Positions 1 through 7,508 of a stretch of DNA of 44,198 bases are shown in pieces; position 1 is the first letter of the stretch; the number at the start of each line of letters is the position of its first letter. The DNA comes from Candidatus Kapaibacterium sp. GTDB taxonomy: Bacteria; Bacteroidota; Ignavibacteria; Kapaibacteriales; WFXC01. Made by a program: the position numbers and the translations under genes. The notes under the pieces are model-generated. The model worked only from the letters and a program-made list of their open reading frames with translations, searched no databases and was not told the DNA's origin. The stretch lies in assembly GCA_026996895.1 (NCBI GenBank), contig JALWJX010000086.1, positions 1 to 44,198 on the forward strand, in the 5' to 3' direction.

Positions 1-2
1 AT

Positions 3-2102
3 CAGATTGTGGAGCAGGGGTGGAGTGATCAGTTTGAGGAATTGGAGCAGTGGCAGGCGTGGACGGGGCAGGACAATGAGAGTGTGGAAGGGAACTTCTG
101 GCAGGAGCACGAGCTGGCAGGAGATGCGCCGTATCGGTTGCGGATCAAGAGCAATCCGACGCCGCTGGGGGCGAAGTTGAACAACCGAGGGGAGCCGATC
201 AGTGCGGTCAGCAAAGATATTGATGGTGAGGAGCGCGGGGTAGCAGGGAATCGACCGGACATTGGAGCGGATGAGTTTGCGGGGCGGTTGCATCTGCGGG
301 ATATGAGTGTGGAATGGACGTTGTGGCCACGGTCGTACAAGCCGACGCGGGGGCAATGGAGTGAGGCGCATTATGTGGTGGTAGATGGACTGGCAGGGCA
401 GACAGCGAAGAAGGGAAGTGGAGCAGAGATCAGCGGGTTGCCGTATGGTGGTCGAGTGGTACGGGCATTGATCCGGAACACCGGAGCGATGCCGATGTAT
501 GGGATCACGGCGTGGTGTCGGGTGTATCGGCAGTTGCCGGATGGCAGTTGGCAGAAGGAAGTGGAGCAGTCGCGGGTGATCGGCGCTGATGATGGAGAGA
601 GTGTGGAAGTGGTGTTTGATTTTGACGGTCGGTTTATACCGAAGACCTACAGTGAGTTGAGTGGGTATGAGGTGCCGGCAGAATTTGGGCGGATGACACG
701 GAATGTGACGCCGCTGTATAAGATCGAAGTGGAAGTGGAGTCGGACAATGATTATGGGAACAATCGGCTGGAGAAGGTGGTGAGGTATTATGTGAGGAAG
801 GCAGAGAATGGGTGGCTGGTGTCCATTCGAGGCGGGTGGTATACAGATGATGAGCTGACGGATGGGCAGCGGATAGCGGGGCGGTTGAATGTGGACAGTC
901 TGGAAGTGGGATTGGAGTGGATGGGAGCGATGCGGTATGAGGAAGGGGATTATGATGTGCTGGATCGAGGCGGGTGGTCACCGTACGGGTTGGATTTGCG
1001 GTACTGGCGGATGATCTGGTGGAGTGGGGATGAGAGTGGATTGAATCGGCGGGAGCGAGAGGCGATCCGGCGGTATTTAGCAGGTGGGAGTGTGAGGAAT
1101 CAGAAGAACATCGTGATGGCGGGACAGCAGACGGTGAAGGACGATGATAGCAGAGAGTTTTTGAAGAAGGTGCTGCGGGTAGAAGAAGTGGCGCCGGGGA
1201 CACCGGTAGCAGGTGGGTATGATGGGAAGCGGGTGAAGCGAGAAGGGATGAAGATTCGGGAGATCGTAAAGGCAACGGGTTATAATGGGGATAGTGACCC
1301 GATGCCGGCGCTGTTGGGGATTTATTCGGATGCAGAGACCGAGGGAGTGGCGAGTGTGATCTGGCGGTATGAGGAAGTGGATCAAGGTGTTGGGAGTGAT
1401 GTAATGGGAGTGGGCGTTGATGGGTTGAAGTGGAACGGGGCGTATTTAGGAGTGGAGTGGCGGCATTTTGGGAAGGATGCAAGGGATAAGCGAAGTGGGA
1501 TAGAGCGAGTGTTGCGGTCGCTGGTGGATTACTTTGATCAGGTTGGAGGGAATGTGTCGCCGGTGGAGATTGTGAAGTTTGAGGGATGGCAGGAAGGAGA
1601 GGAAGTGGTGTTGCGATGGGAGGTAGCGGAGGAAGAAGGGATTGTGCGGTATGAGGTAGAGCGGGTTGGAGAAGGGAAGGTGGTAGGAGAGGTGATAGCG
1701 GATGGGCGGACGGCGTATGAGGTGAGGGATGAAGTGGAAGGAAGCGGGGTGTATCGGTATCGGCTGCGGGTAGTGGAGTCGGATGGGAGCTGGTGGAATG
1801 GTGGGGAAGTAGAGGTAGAGGTTGGCGGAGTGGAAGCAGGGAGTGGGATTGAGGTGGTGAGAGTGGAGCCGCTGCCGGTGAGAGGAGAAGGAGCGGTAGT
1901 GTATCGGGTAGTAGGAAGCGGGGAGGTAGAGGTGGCGGTGTATGATCTGAGCGGGAAGGTAGTGAAGCGGTGGAGTGAAGGAGAGGTAGGAAGCGGGGAG
2001 CATCGGGTGAGGATTGGGGATGGATTGAGCAGTGGGGTGTATGTGGTGGTATTGCGGCAGGGGCAGGCGGAAGCGCGGGTGAGGATAGAGGTAGTGAAGT
2101 AA
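3..2102 (+). CDS. Secreted surface protein, C-terminal part, with T9SS sorting domain (5' end outside window)
   Basis: The frame is open to the left edge, so the GTG at 9 is probably not the real start. The visible 699 residues begin near the end of what looks like a parallel beta-helix: RPDIGADEF at about residue 82 resembles the DIGAxE closing motif of such domains. Next comes a domain with IWWSGDES...GLNRREREAI (about 335-365) and a C-terminal helix like those of ThuA/amidotransferase-like modules, then a fibronectin-III-like module (about 515-605). The last 75 residues read as a type A T9SS C-terminal domain: VAVYDLSGKVV, then SSGVYVVVLRQG, ending in VVK. T9SS cargo crosses the outer membrane and is anchored or released after this domain is cleaved. 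Codon choice is extremely G-rich and the product is rich in V, E, G and R. The stop is followed by a strong terminator. The sorting domain is the surest part; the other domain calls are tentative. Confidence 0.8.
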   Translation, partial: QIVEQGWSDQFEELEQWQAWTGQDNESVEGNFWQEHELAGDAPYRLRIKSNPTPLGAKLNNRGEPISAVSKDIDGEERGVAGNRPDIGADEFAGRLHLRDMSVEWTLWPRSYKPTRGQWSEAHYVVVDGLAGQTAKKGSGAEISGLPYGGRVVRALIRNTGAMPMYGITAWCRVYRQLPDGSWQKEVEQSRVIGADDGESVEVVFDFDGRFIPKTYSELSGYEVPAEFGRMTRNVTPLYKIEVEVESDNDYGNNRLEKVVRYYVRKAENGWLVSIRGGWYTDDELTDGQRIAGRLNVDSLEVGLEWMGAMRYEEGDYDVLDRGGWSPYGLDLRYWRMIWWSGDESGLNRREREAIRRYLAGGSVRNQKNIVMAGQQTVKDDDSREFLKKVLRVEEVAPGTPVAGGYDGKRVKREGMKIREIVKATGYNGDSDPMPALLGIYSDAETEGVASVIWRYEEVDQGVGSDVMGVGVDGLKWNGAYLGVEWRHFGKDARDKRSGIERVLRSLVDYFDQVGGNVSPVEIVKFEGWQEGEEVVLRWEVAEEEGIVRYEVERVGEGKVVGEVIADGRTAYEVRDEVEGSGVYRYRLRVVESDGSWWNGGEVEVEVGGVEAGSGIEVVRVEPLPVRGEGAVVYRVVGSGEVEVAVYDLSGKVVKRWSEGEVGSGEHRVRIGDGLSSGVYVVVLRQGQAEARVRIEVVK

Positions 2103-2129
2103 GGGAGTAAGGCAGGTGTGGATAGAGCG

Positions 2130-2159
2130 AAAGGGGTGCCATCTGGCACCCCTTTTTTG
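2130..2159 (+). terminator. Rho-independent terminator of the surface-protein gene
   Basis: A perfect GGGGTGCC/GGCACCCC stem (2133-2140 and 2145-2152), extended by A-T pairs, has an ATCT loop and is followed by a run of six T. It lies 27 nt after the stop codon at 2102. Confidence 0.92.
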
Positions 2160-2243
2160 TTTGTAATGTGGGGGCAGAGCCAGCTTTTTGGGAGGTTCGT
2201 CGTGGTGTTGATCGCCTTTTTGGTTGTAATGTGGGTGACAGAG
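2151..2243 (+). repeat. Imperfect 29-nt direct repeat in the intergenic region
   Basis: The 29 nt at 2151-2179 recur at 2215-2243. Both begin CCTTTTT and share TTGTAATGTGGG followed by CAGAG, with a one-base shift between halves. The first copy starts in the terminator T-tract; the second has no hairpin before it. Confidence 0.6.
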
Positions 2244-2438
2244 AGAAACATTGGGTTGCGTGCTGGCATCCGATTCGGCAAAACGGGCGGACCAGGAGGG
2301 AAGCGATGTGCAGAATGATGCAATGACGCAATGGGGGTTCCCTGGATCGAGGTAAGTAGCCGGGGTGGCAAAATAAACCGGGGAAGTCATCGATTAAACA
2401 ATCATTTGGGGTAACGGAAATGGATAGGAAGGGCAGCA
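2244..2438. other. Non-coding stretch upstream of the DoxX-like gene
   Basis: I see no convincing gene, RNA or Bacteroidota-type promoter here. GCCGGGG/ACCGGGG occur as direct, not inverted, copies near 2352-2380. I compared it by eye with SAM, SAH and cobalamin riboswitch signatures because a methionine-related gene lies downstream, and found no match. Confidence 0.4.
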
Positions 2439-2879
2439 ATGACTGTACGGGATATAATGACGAAGGTTGGTGTTGTTGCGCGGTGGATCATTGGGATTGT
2501 GTTTGTTTTTGCCGCGGTCGGCAAGATCGTTGAGCCAGAGCTTTTTGCACGCTCGATTCTGCGGTATCAATTAGTTCCTGAGTCGGTAGTGAATCTCTTA
2601 GCCATTTTTCTACCGTGGATTGAATTGTTTGCTGGAATGGCGCTACTACTGGGAATTCGGGCAAAAGCGGCGGCATTGATTGCTGGTGGATTGTTAGTTG
2701 TTTTTACTATGGCTGTTGGCAGTGCCTGGGCGCGTGGGCTGGATATTGAGTGTGGGTGTTTTACGCAGTCAGCAGCGGCTGCGGCAGTTTCTCTCCAGAA
2801 GATTCTGGAAAATGTTGGGTTGTTGATCATCACAGCTATTGCCTACTTGACGGTACCCTCATCACGGGAGGAAGAGTGA
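2439..2879 (+). CDS. DoxX/MauE-family membrane protein
   Basis: A 146-residue protein with four predicted membrane helices (about residues 11-31, 50-72, 75-97 and 118-138). The pattern VGKIxEPELF after helix 1 and the motif DIECGCF (about 101-107) before the last helix are typical of the MauE/DoxX-like redox-associated family. The paired Cys-Gly-Cys suggests disulfide chemistry or a link to envelope redox proteins, but no substrate can be read from sequence. The ATG at 2439 follows AGGAAGGGCAGCA, a usable ribosome site; an in-frame ATG at 2457 is the alternative. It ends 7 nt before the methyltransferase/reductase gene, so the two are probably co-transcribed, although nothing else links their functions. 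Confidence 0.75.
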   Translation: MTVRDIMTKVGVVARWIIGIVFVFAAVGKIVEPELFARSILRYQLVPESVVNLLAIFLPWIELFAGMALLLGIRAKAAALIAGGLLVVFTMAVGSAWARGLDIECGCFTQSAAAAAVSLQKILENVGLLIITAIAYLTVPSSREEE

Positions 2880-2886
2880 GATACCG

Positions 2887-4743
2887 ATGTCGGGACGGGA
2901 AGCATTTGCGCAATTGCTGGAAGATTCGCGACCGATCGTTGTTGAAGGATCGCTGGCAGCGGAGTTGCGACGTCGGGGATACAAAGAGCAGCCGACGGCA
3001 CTGTATACCCTCAAGGAGCCGCTACTGGTAGAAACGATCCACCGGGCTTTTGTACAGGCAGGGGTACGGATCATTCTGGCGAATACTTTTCAGGCAAACG
3101 CTTTGACCTTAGAGCGATATGGGCTGGCAGATAAAGTTTATGAGATCAACCGCAAAGGAGTGTGGATCGCCCGATGTGCCGCCGTTCGACGAGCCTTAGT
3201 AGCCGGTGTTGTTGGGCCGGTTGGGAAATTTCTCAAACCGATTGGACCGTATTCGGCTGAAAAAGTGCGGCAGGCGTTTATTGATCAGATCATTGCGTTG
3301 CTGGATGGCGGTGCCGATCTGCTGGTGTTGAAGTCCTTTATCGATCTGGAAGAGTTGCTCATTGCCATTGAGGCGGCGCAGTTTGTGGATAGCGATGTGC
3401 CGATCATTGCTCAGAAAACATTCCCCGAAGATGGCGCTGTGCTGGCAACAGAATATCCGGTGCAGGTGGCACGTGCCTTAAAGAGCGCTAAGGTGACAGT
3501 CGTGGGAGCCAATGGAGCGGTGGGTCCGCAGCGAATGCTGGGTATTATGGAGCGGATGGCGGCTGCGGGCTGTGCGCTTTCAGCGCAGCCAGATATTGGC
3601 ATCCCGATCATTCGGGATGGGCAGATGGAATACAATGCGGATCCGGTGTACGTGGCACAATCGATTCGGCGGCTGGCGCAAGGAGGAGTCCAGATTGTGG
3701 GGGCGGATGGTGGCGCATCGCTGGAATTTGTCCAGGCAATTGTTCAGCATCTGGAAGATGTTACCGTGGGCTCTGTTCCGTTCGGACAGCCGAAGATTAA
3801 GCAAAAAATGCCGATGCCGAAAGCAGCGCCCCAACGGTCGAGGCTCTGGCAGAAATTGCAGGCAGGAGAATTTGTCACCACTGTTGAATTGGATATTCCA
3901 CGAGGTTTCGATATGAGTGCCGTGCTGGAAGGCGCTCGCTACCTGGCGCAGCAGGGGGTGGATGCTGTCAACATTTCCGATGGTGCCCGTGCCCGACTCC
4001 GGATGAATCCGATTGCTATTTCCGTTCTGGTGCAGCAAACAGTAGGGATTGAGACCGTGACGCATTACGCCTGCCGCGACCGCAATATGGTCGGGTTGCA
4101 GGCGGATATGCTGGGCGCGTGGCAACTGGGGATTAAGAATATCTTAGCGGTGACCGGTGATCCTACGCACATCGGTGACTATCCGTATGCGACCACGGTC
4201 CGGGATCTGGATTCTATTGGCTTGATCCGGGCGCTTCATCTGCTCAATCAGGGGAAAGATCTGGCAGGGAATGACGTTGCAGCCGCTTCTAACTTTACCA
4301 TTTGCTGTGCCTGCAATCCTGCTGCGTATAATCTGGACGAAGAAGTAGATCGCCTTTTTCGCAAGGTGGATCAAGGAGCAGAGGTCGTGTTTACGCAGCC
4401 ACTCTACGATTTCCAATTACTGGAACAGTTTCTGGAGAAGATCCACTCGTTGCAGATTTACCTGATCGTCGGCATTTTGCCCATCCGTTCTTTGCGTCAC
4501 GCAACGTTCCTCCACTATGAAGTGCCGGGCATTGAGATTCCAGAATGGGTGCGGAAGCGAATCGAGACGGCAGCGCGCCGGGGAAAAGAAGCAGAACGGC
4601 GGGCAGGGCAGCAGATCGCGGTGGAATTTGCCCAAGCTGCTCGTCCGCTTGTCCACGGATTCTATTTTATGCCACCGTTTAAAAAGTACGAGATGGCGGT
4701 GGAGATTATTCGCCGATTATCCCCGGAACGCTCCGCTCTGTGA
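2887..4743 (+). CDS. Homocysteine S-methyltransferase-like / methylenetetrahydrofolate reductase two-domain protein
   Basis: The 618 residues match the length of bifunctional YitJ-type proteins. The N-terminal 300 or so form a homocysteine-methyltransferase-like TIM barrel (IILANTFQANALTLERYGL at about 58-76). The C-terminal half, from about 325, is a methylenetetrahydrofolate reductase barrel (AVTGDPTHIGDYPYATTVRD at about 420-439, the FAD/folate region). The reductase half should make 5-methyltetrahydrofolate from methylene-tetrahydrofolate. The N-terminal half is odd: the family's zinc cysteines are absent. Where GxNC..GP is expected it reads GANGAVGP (Gly210), and where GGCCGT is expected it reads GADGGAS (Asp274-Gly275). 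The N-terminal DGAMGT loop reads EGSLAA (20-25). I am confident of the reductase domain; the first domain is unlikely to be an ordinary zinc-dependent homocysteine methyltransferase. The following gene, fliL, starts 73 nt downstream. Confidence 0.88.
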   Translation: MSGREAFAQLLEDSRPIVVEGSLAAELRRRGYKEQPTALYTLKEPLLVETIHRAFVQAGVRIILANTFQANALTLERYGLADKVYEINRKGVWIARCAAVRRALVAGVVGPVGKFLKPIGPYSAEKVRQAFIDQIIALLDGGADLLVLKSFIDLEELLIAIEAAQFVDSDVPIIAQKTFPEDGAVLATEYPVQVARALKSAKVTVVGANGAVGPQRMLGIMERMAAAGCALSAQPDIGIPIIRDGQMEYNADPVYVAQSIRRLAQGGVQIVGADGGASLEFVQAIVQHLEDVTVGSVPFGQPKIKQKMPMPKAAPQRSRLWQKLQAGEFVTTVELDIPRGFDMSAVLEGARYLAQQGVDAVNISDGARARLRMNPIAISVLVQQTVGIETVTHYACRDRNMVGLQADMLGAWQLGIKNILAVTGDPTHIGDYPYATTVRDLDSIGLIRALHLLNQGKDLAGNDVAAASNFTICCACNPAAYNLDEEVDRLFRKVDQGAEVVFTQPLYDFQLLEQFLEKIHSLQIYLIVGILPIRSLRHATFLHYEVPGIEIPEWVRKRIETAARRGKEAERRAGQQIAVEFAQAARPLVHGFYFMPPFKKYEMAVEIIRRLSPERSAL

Positions 4744-4816
4744 GCAGGCACGATTTTTTTAATCTTTTCGTTTCAGATACCGACAATCACGGTGTGTGGA
4801 TCAATCGAGTAGAGCG

Positions 4817-5389
4817 ATGGCTGACGAAGAAAAGGAACAAGCGGAAGAGAAACCGAAGAAAGAAAAGGGTAAGCTGGGAGTACCAGCTATTATCGGGCTG
4901 GTGCTGGGAGTGTTGGTGGTGCAAGCTGCTATTGTCTTTGCAATTTTTAAGTTTTTCCTCGCACCGCAGCATACCAATGCGGAAGAAGAAGGCAAGAGCA
5001 AAGAGAAACGAACTCGGGTGATAGAGGAGGAACAGCCAGAAGAAGATGAAGAAGAGGTGGTGATGTTTAAAGTTGGGAAATTGATCCCTGTAGGGGAGGA
5101 AGATATTATTGTCAATGCTCGCAGTCGTTCCCCCGAGCCACGTTATGTGGTGCTGCGGATTGCGCTGGAGGTAGATAGCGAGGAAGAAATTGATGAGAAG
5201 CATCTGGAGGAGATTTTGATCCCGGTAAAAGATGAAATTATCGATGTGGTGAGCTCTCACTGGATTGAGGAATTTCTCCAGCCGGATTTTAAAGAGAAGC
5301 TGAAGAAAGAAATCAAAAAGAGGATTCAACCATACTTTGGGGAAATTCGGGTTCGGAAAGTCCGTTTCACAAAATTCCTTGTGCAGTAG
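4817..5389 (+). CDS. fliL: Flagellar basal-body-associated protein FliL
   Basis: A membrane protein of 190 residues: a highly charged Lys/Glu-rich N-terminus, one transmembrane helix (about 23-47), an acidic linker, then the periplasmic FliL domain (about 75-190) with GKLIPVGEEDIIVNA and a C-terminal IRVRKVRFTKFLVQ. FliL surrounds the stator at the basal body and affects torque and stator engagement. I chose the ATG at 4817; a GTG at 4796 would add seven residues without a better ribosome site. It is the first of four consecutive flagellar genes, with 6 nt before fliM. Confidence 0.9.
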   Translation: MADEEKEQAEEKPKKEKGKLGVPAIIGLVLGVLVVQAAIVFAIFKFFLAPQHTNAEEEGKSKEKRTRVIEEEQPEEDEEEVVMFKVGKLIPVGEEDIIVNARSRSPEPRYVVLRIALEVDSEEEIDEKHLEEILIPVKDEIIDVVSSHWIEEFLQPDFKEKLKKEIKKRIQPYFGEIRVRKVRFTKFLVQ

Positions 5390-5395
5390 CCAGAG

Positions 5396-6403
5396 ATGAA
5401 AGATGTTTTATCACAGCAGGAAATCGACCAACTACTGGCGAGCATTCAGAGCGGGGAGGTGCCGGTTGATCAACTGATCCAGCAGGGAACGCAGAAGCAT
5501 AAGGAGGTGCAGTTATACGATTTCCGCCGACCGAATCGCTTATCCAAGAATCAGCTCCGAACGATCCAGACGCTGCACGAGAATTTCTCCGAATCCCTGT
5601 CCTACTATCTGGTTTCGCAATTGCAAACGGTGGTAACGATCAATGTGATTTCCGTCGATCAGCTTTTTTACTCCGAATACATTTTGTCTGTTTCAAGTCC
5701 CAGTTGCCTGTATGTCTTTGATGTGGTTGGTACAGAGGGCAGTGGTATTTTAGAGCTCAGTCCGCAGTTGGCTTTAGCCATTATCGCACGGTTGTTAGGA
5801 GGAGATATCGAAATTACCCGTTCGCCGCGTGTACTGAGTGCCATTGAACAGACGATTCTGCGAAATGTCGTAGATCAGATTATGCGACAATTGTCGGAAA
5901 CCTGGCAGGTGATCTATCCATTGAAATTCCGGCTGGATCGGTATGAGAGCGAAGCGGATTTTGTCCAGATTGCTCCTTCTTCGGAAATCGTGATCGTCGT
6001 TGTGTTTGACGTTACCTTAGGCACGCATACTTTCTCGATGAGTTTATGCTATCCGACTTTTACTCTGGAAAATGTACTGGCACAAATCGGATGGCGCCAC
6101 TTAACCGCTGGCATTCGGGTGTCTCCGGAGAAACAGAAAGAAGATCGGGAATTGATTCGCCGCCGAATCGAGAAAACCCAGTTGCCGGTCGTGGCGGAGC
6201 TGGGGCATGCGTATATTACGGTCAAAGAACTGCTGGAGCTCAAAGAAGGGGATGTGATCAAATTGGATACCCGCATTGATGATGAACTTCGTCTCATCGT
6301 CGGTGAGCGACCGAAATTTGCAGTGCGTCCAGGAGTGCTCGATGGCAAGCGGGCAGTCCGAATCCTGCGCGAGCTAACAAGTGAAGATTTGATGGAGGAA
6401 TAA
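5396..6403 (+). CDS. fliM: Flagellar motor switch protein FliM
   Basis: The 335 residues match the family length. The N-terminal LSQQEIDQLLASI (about 5-17) is the conserved CheY-P binding peptide. LYDFRRPNRLSKNQL (about 40-54) opens the middle CheC-like domain, and the C-terminal 80 residues form the SpoA domain (IEKTQLPVVAELGHAYITV at about 258-276). FliM forms the C-ring with FliN and FliG and reverses or modulates rotation when CheY-P binds. The gene starts 6 nt after fliL and is followed 24 nt later by fliN, so it is within one operon. No defect is seen. Confidence 0.96.
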   Translation: MKDVLSQQEIDQLLASIQSGEVPVDQLIQQGTQKHKEVQLYDFRRPNRLSKNQLRTIQTLHENFSESLSYYLVSQLQTVVTINVISVDQLFYSEYILSVSSPSCLYVFDVVGTEGSGILELSPQLALAIIARLLGGDIEITRSPRVLSAIEQTILRNVVDQIMRQLSETWQVIYPLKFRLDRYESEADFVQIAPSSEIVIVVVFDVTLGTHTFSMSLCYPTFTLENVLAQIGWRHLTAGIRVSPEKQKEDRELIRRRIEKTQLPVVAELGHAYITVKELLELKEGDVIKLDTRIDDELRLIVGERPKFAVRPGVLDGKRAVRILRELTSEDLMEE

Positions 6404-6427
6404 AGTGGAACAACGGAGGGTAAAGCC

Positions 6428-6844
6428 ATGACGCAAGAGGAAATTGATGCCCTAATTGAAAGCGGAGCGGCGGAAAAGTTAGCCGAAATGGCAGAGCAGC
6501 AGGCGGAGGAAGTACAACCTGCTGAGGTGGAGAAAGCAGAGTTTCCGGAGTTGTCAGAGAAGCCGCCAGAGCCCACAGAGCTTAGTCCGAAGTTACAATT
6601 GCTGCTGGACATTCAACTACCTGTCTCCATTGAGTTGGGACGGACAAAAATGTATATTCGGGACATCTTACAGCTTACTCGAGGGTCAGTGGTCGAATTT
6701 GAAAAGCTGGCAAGTGAGCCGGTCGATCTGCTGGTGAATGGGAAGAAAGTTGCTGAGGGGGAAATTGTGGTCATCGATAAACACTTCGGTATCCGGATTA
6801 CTTCACTGGTCGATGCGGCTGAGCGAGTCAAAGCCTTGCGCTAA
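6428..6844 (+). CDS. fliN: Flagellar motor switch protein FliN, with FliM-like N-terminal peptide
   Basis: The 138-residue protein ends in a SpoA domain (about 58-137): LLLDIQLPVSIELGRTKM, then RDILQLTRGSVVEFEKL and VDLLVNGKKVAEGEIVVID, which is classic FliN. It forms the lower C-ring with FliM. The N-terminus MTQEEIDALIES resembles the CheY-binding peptide of FliM (here LSQQEIDQLL) and of FliY-type proteins, and is joined to the SpoA domain by a Glu-rich linker of about 45 residues. The ATG at 6428 has GGAGGGT 9 nt upstream. The stop codon overlaps the ribosome-binding region of fliO. Confidence 0.95.
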   Translation: MTQEEIDALIESGAAEKLAEMAEQQAEEVQPAEVEKAEFPELSEKPPEPTELSPKLQLLLDIQLPVSIELGRTKMYIRDILQLTRGSVVEFEKLASEPVDLLVNGKKVAEGEIVVIDKHFGIRITSLVDAAERVKALR

Positions 6845-6850
6845 GGATTG

Positions 6851-7198
6851 ATGGAAACTTCGCTAATTCAAAGTGTGGCAATTTTGATTGGGGCCATTGG
6901 GGCACTCCTGATCGTGTGGCTTGTGGTCAAGCGGTGGAGCGCACGGGCGTTGCAAATGCCCCGAGGACGCGTTCGGATCCGGGTACTCCAGCGACTGCCA
7001 CTTGGACAGCGCCGAGAGATTATGGTCTTCCAAATAGACACAACGATTTTCGTTGTCGGCGTCACCGATCATCAATTCACCGTTCTCCAGCGCCTTTCGG
7101 TCGATCAGGAAACGTTCGCAAACGAGCCTCCTTCCTCCTCCGGTGATTATTCCATCAAAGCGTTCCTCCATTCCCTTCGAACGCCGGTGCCAAAGTAA
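6851..7198 (+). CDS. fliO: Flagellar biosynthesis protein FliO
   Basis: A 115-residue protein with one N-terminal membrane helix (about residues 5-26) and a short basic cytoplasmic domain with RVRIRVLQRLPLGQRREIMV and TTIFVVGVTDHQFTVLQRL, the usual FliO/MopB pattern. FliO helps assemble the FliP ring of the flagellar export apparatus. The ATG at 6851 follows AAGGATTG next to the fliN stop; a TTG at 6848 would add one residue. Position after fliN is conserved in many genomes, but fliP, which usually follows, is not in this window; the flagellar run stops here. Confidence 0.85.
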   Translation: METSLIQSVAILIGAIGALLIVWLVVKRWSARALQMPRGRVRIRVLQRLPLGQRREIMVFQIDTTIFVVGVTDHQFTVLQRLSVDQETFANEPPSSSGDYSIKAFLHSLRTPVPK

Positions 7199-7344
7199 AT
7201 CCTGGCTTTCTGGATCTGAGGGATAATCCGAAGGCGCAAGCTCGGAAGTCATTCAACGGGCGGGACGGCAAGCAGAGATAAAGGGGCTTTGTACCAATGA
7301 CATAAGGGAAAGGAGCAGGCACAGGAGGAATTTCCTTCCGCAGT

Positions 7345-7373
7345 AAAAAAGCGGTGCAGCGGTGCTGCACCGC
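7345..7373 (-). terminator. Strong minus-strand hairpin with T-run, no gene upstream of it
   Basis: Ten perfect base pairs (GCGGTGCAGC at 7351-7360 with GCTGCACCGC at 7364-7373) close a 3-nt loop. On the plus strand the hairpin is preceded by AAAAAA, so on the minus strand it is followed by TTTTTT: a textbook terminator in that direction. There is no T-run on the plus side, and no minus-strand protein gene lies upstream of it. Confidence 0.6.
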
Positions 7374-7446
7374 TCGAGGGCGCACCGTGATAGTAGGGAG
7401 GGAGCGTATTCATTTTGCAAATATCGGCTTTGAGATGACACGGCAC

Positions 7447-7470
7447 AATACGTAATTTTACGTATTTTTG
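7447..7470 (+). promoter_or_regulatory. Palindromic operator-like site overlapping a TAttTTTG promoter core
   Basis: AATACGTAA (7447-7455) and TTACGTATT (7458-7466) are perfect inverted 9-mers. The right arm runs into TATTTTTG (7463-7470), which matches the Bacteroidota -7 element TAnnTTTG. No good TTTG -33 box lies at the right distance; the nearest is at 7429-7432. It sits just upstream of the HAD phosphatase gene and could be a repressor site. A weak plus-strand terminator for fliO is the alternative. Confidence 0.4.
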
Positions 7471-7508
7471 CTGCCTGCTGTGGCAAAGTGGTGAACAATG
7501 AGGTAATA

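Noticed and set aside
2118-2318. 66-codon plus frame after the first terminator
   Set aside because: It begins before the terminator hairpin, spans it and the direct repeat, and resembles no protein.
2244-2438. Riboswitch controlling the methyltransferase/reductase gene
   Set aside because: No SAM, SAH, cobalamin or folate motif could be matched, and the GGGG-rich segments do not fold into a supported structure by eye.
634-2439. Very long minus-strand open frame opposite the left surface-protein gene
   Set aside because: It is a by-product of the G-rich codons on the plus strand; its translation is Pro/Ser/His-rich low complexity without a ribosome site, while the plus strand encodes a recognisable T9SS domain.
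2512-3074. Minus-strand frames opposite the DoxX-like gene and the start of the two-domain gene
   Set aside because: They overlap clearly recognised plus-strand proteins and have no ribosome sites.
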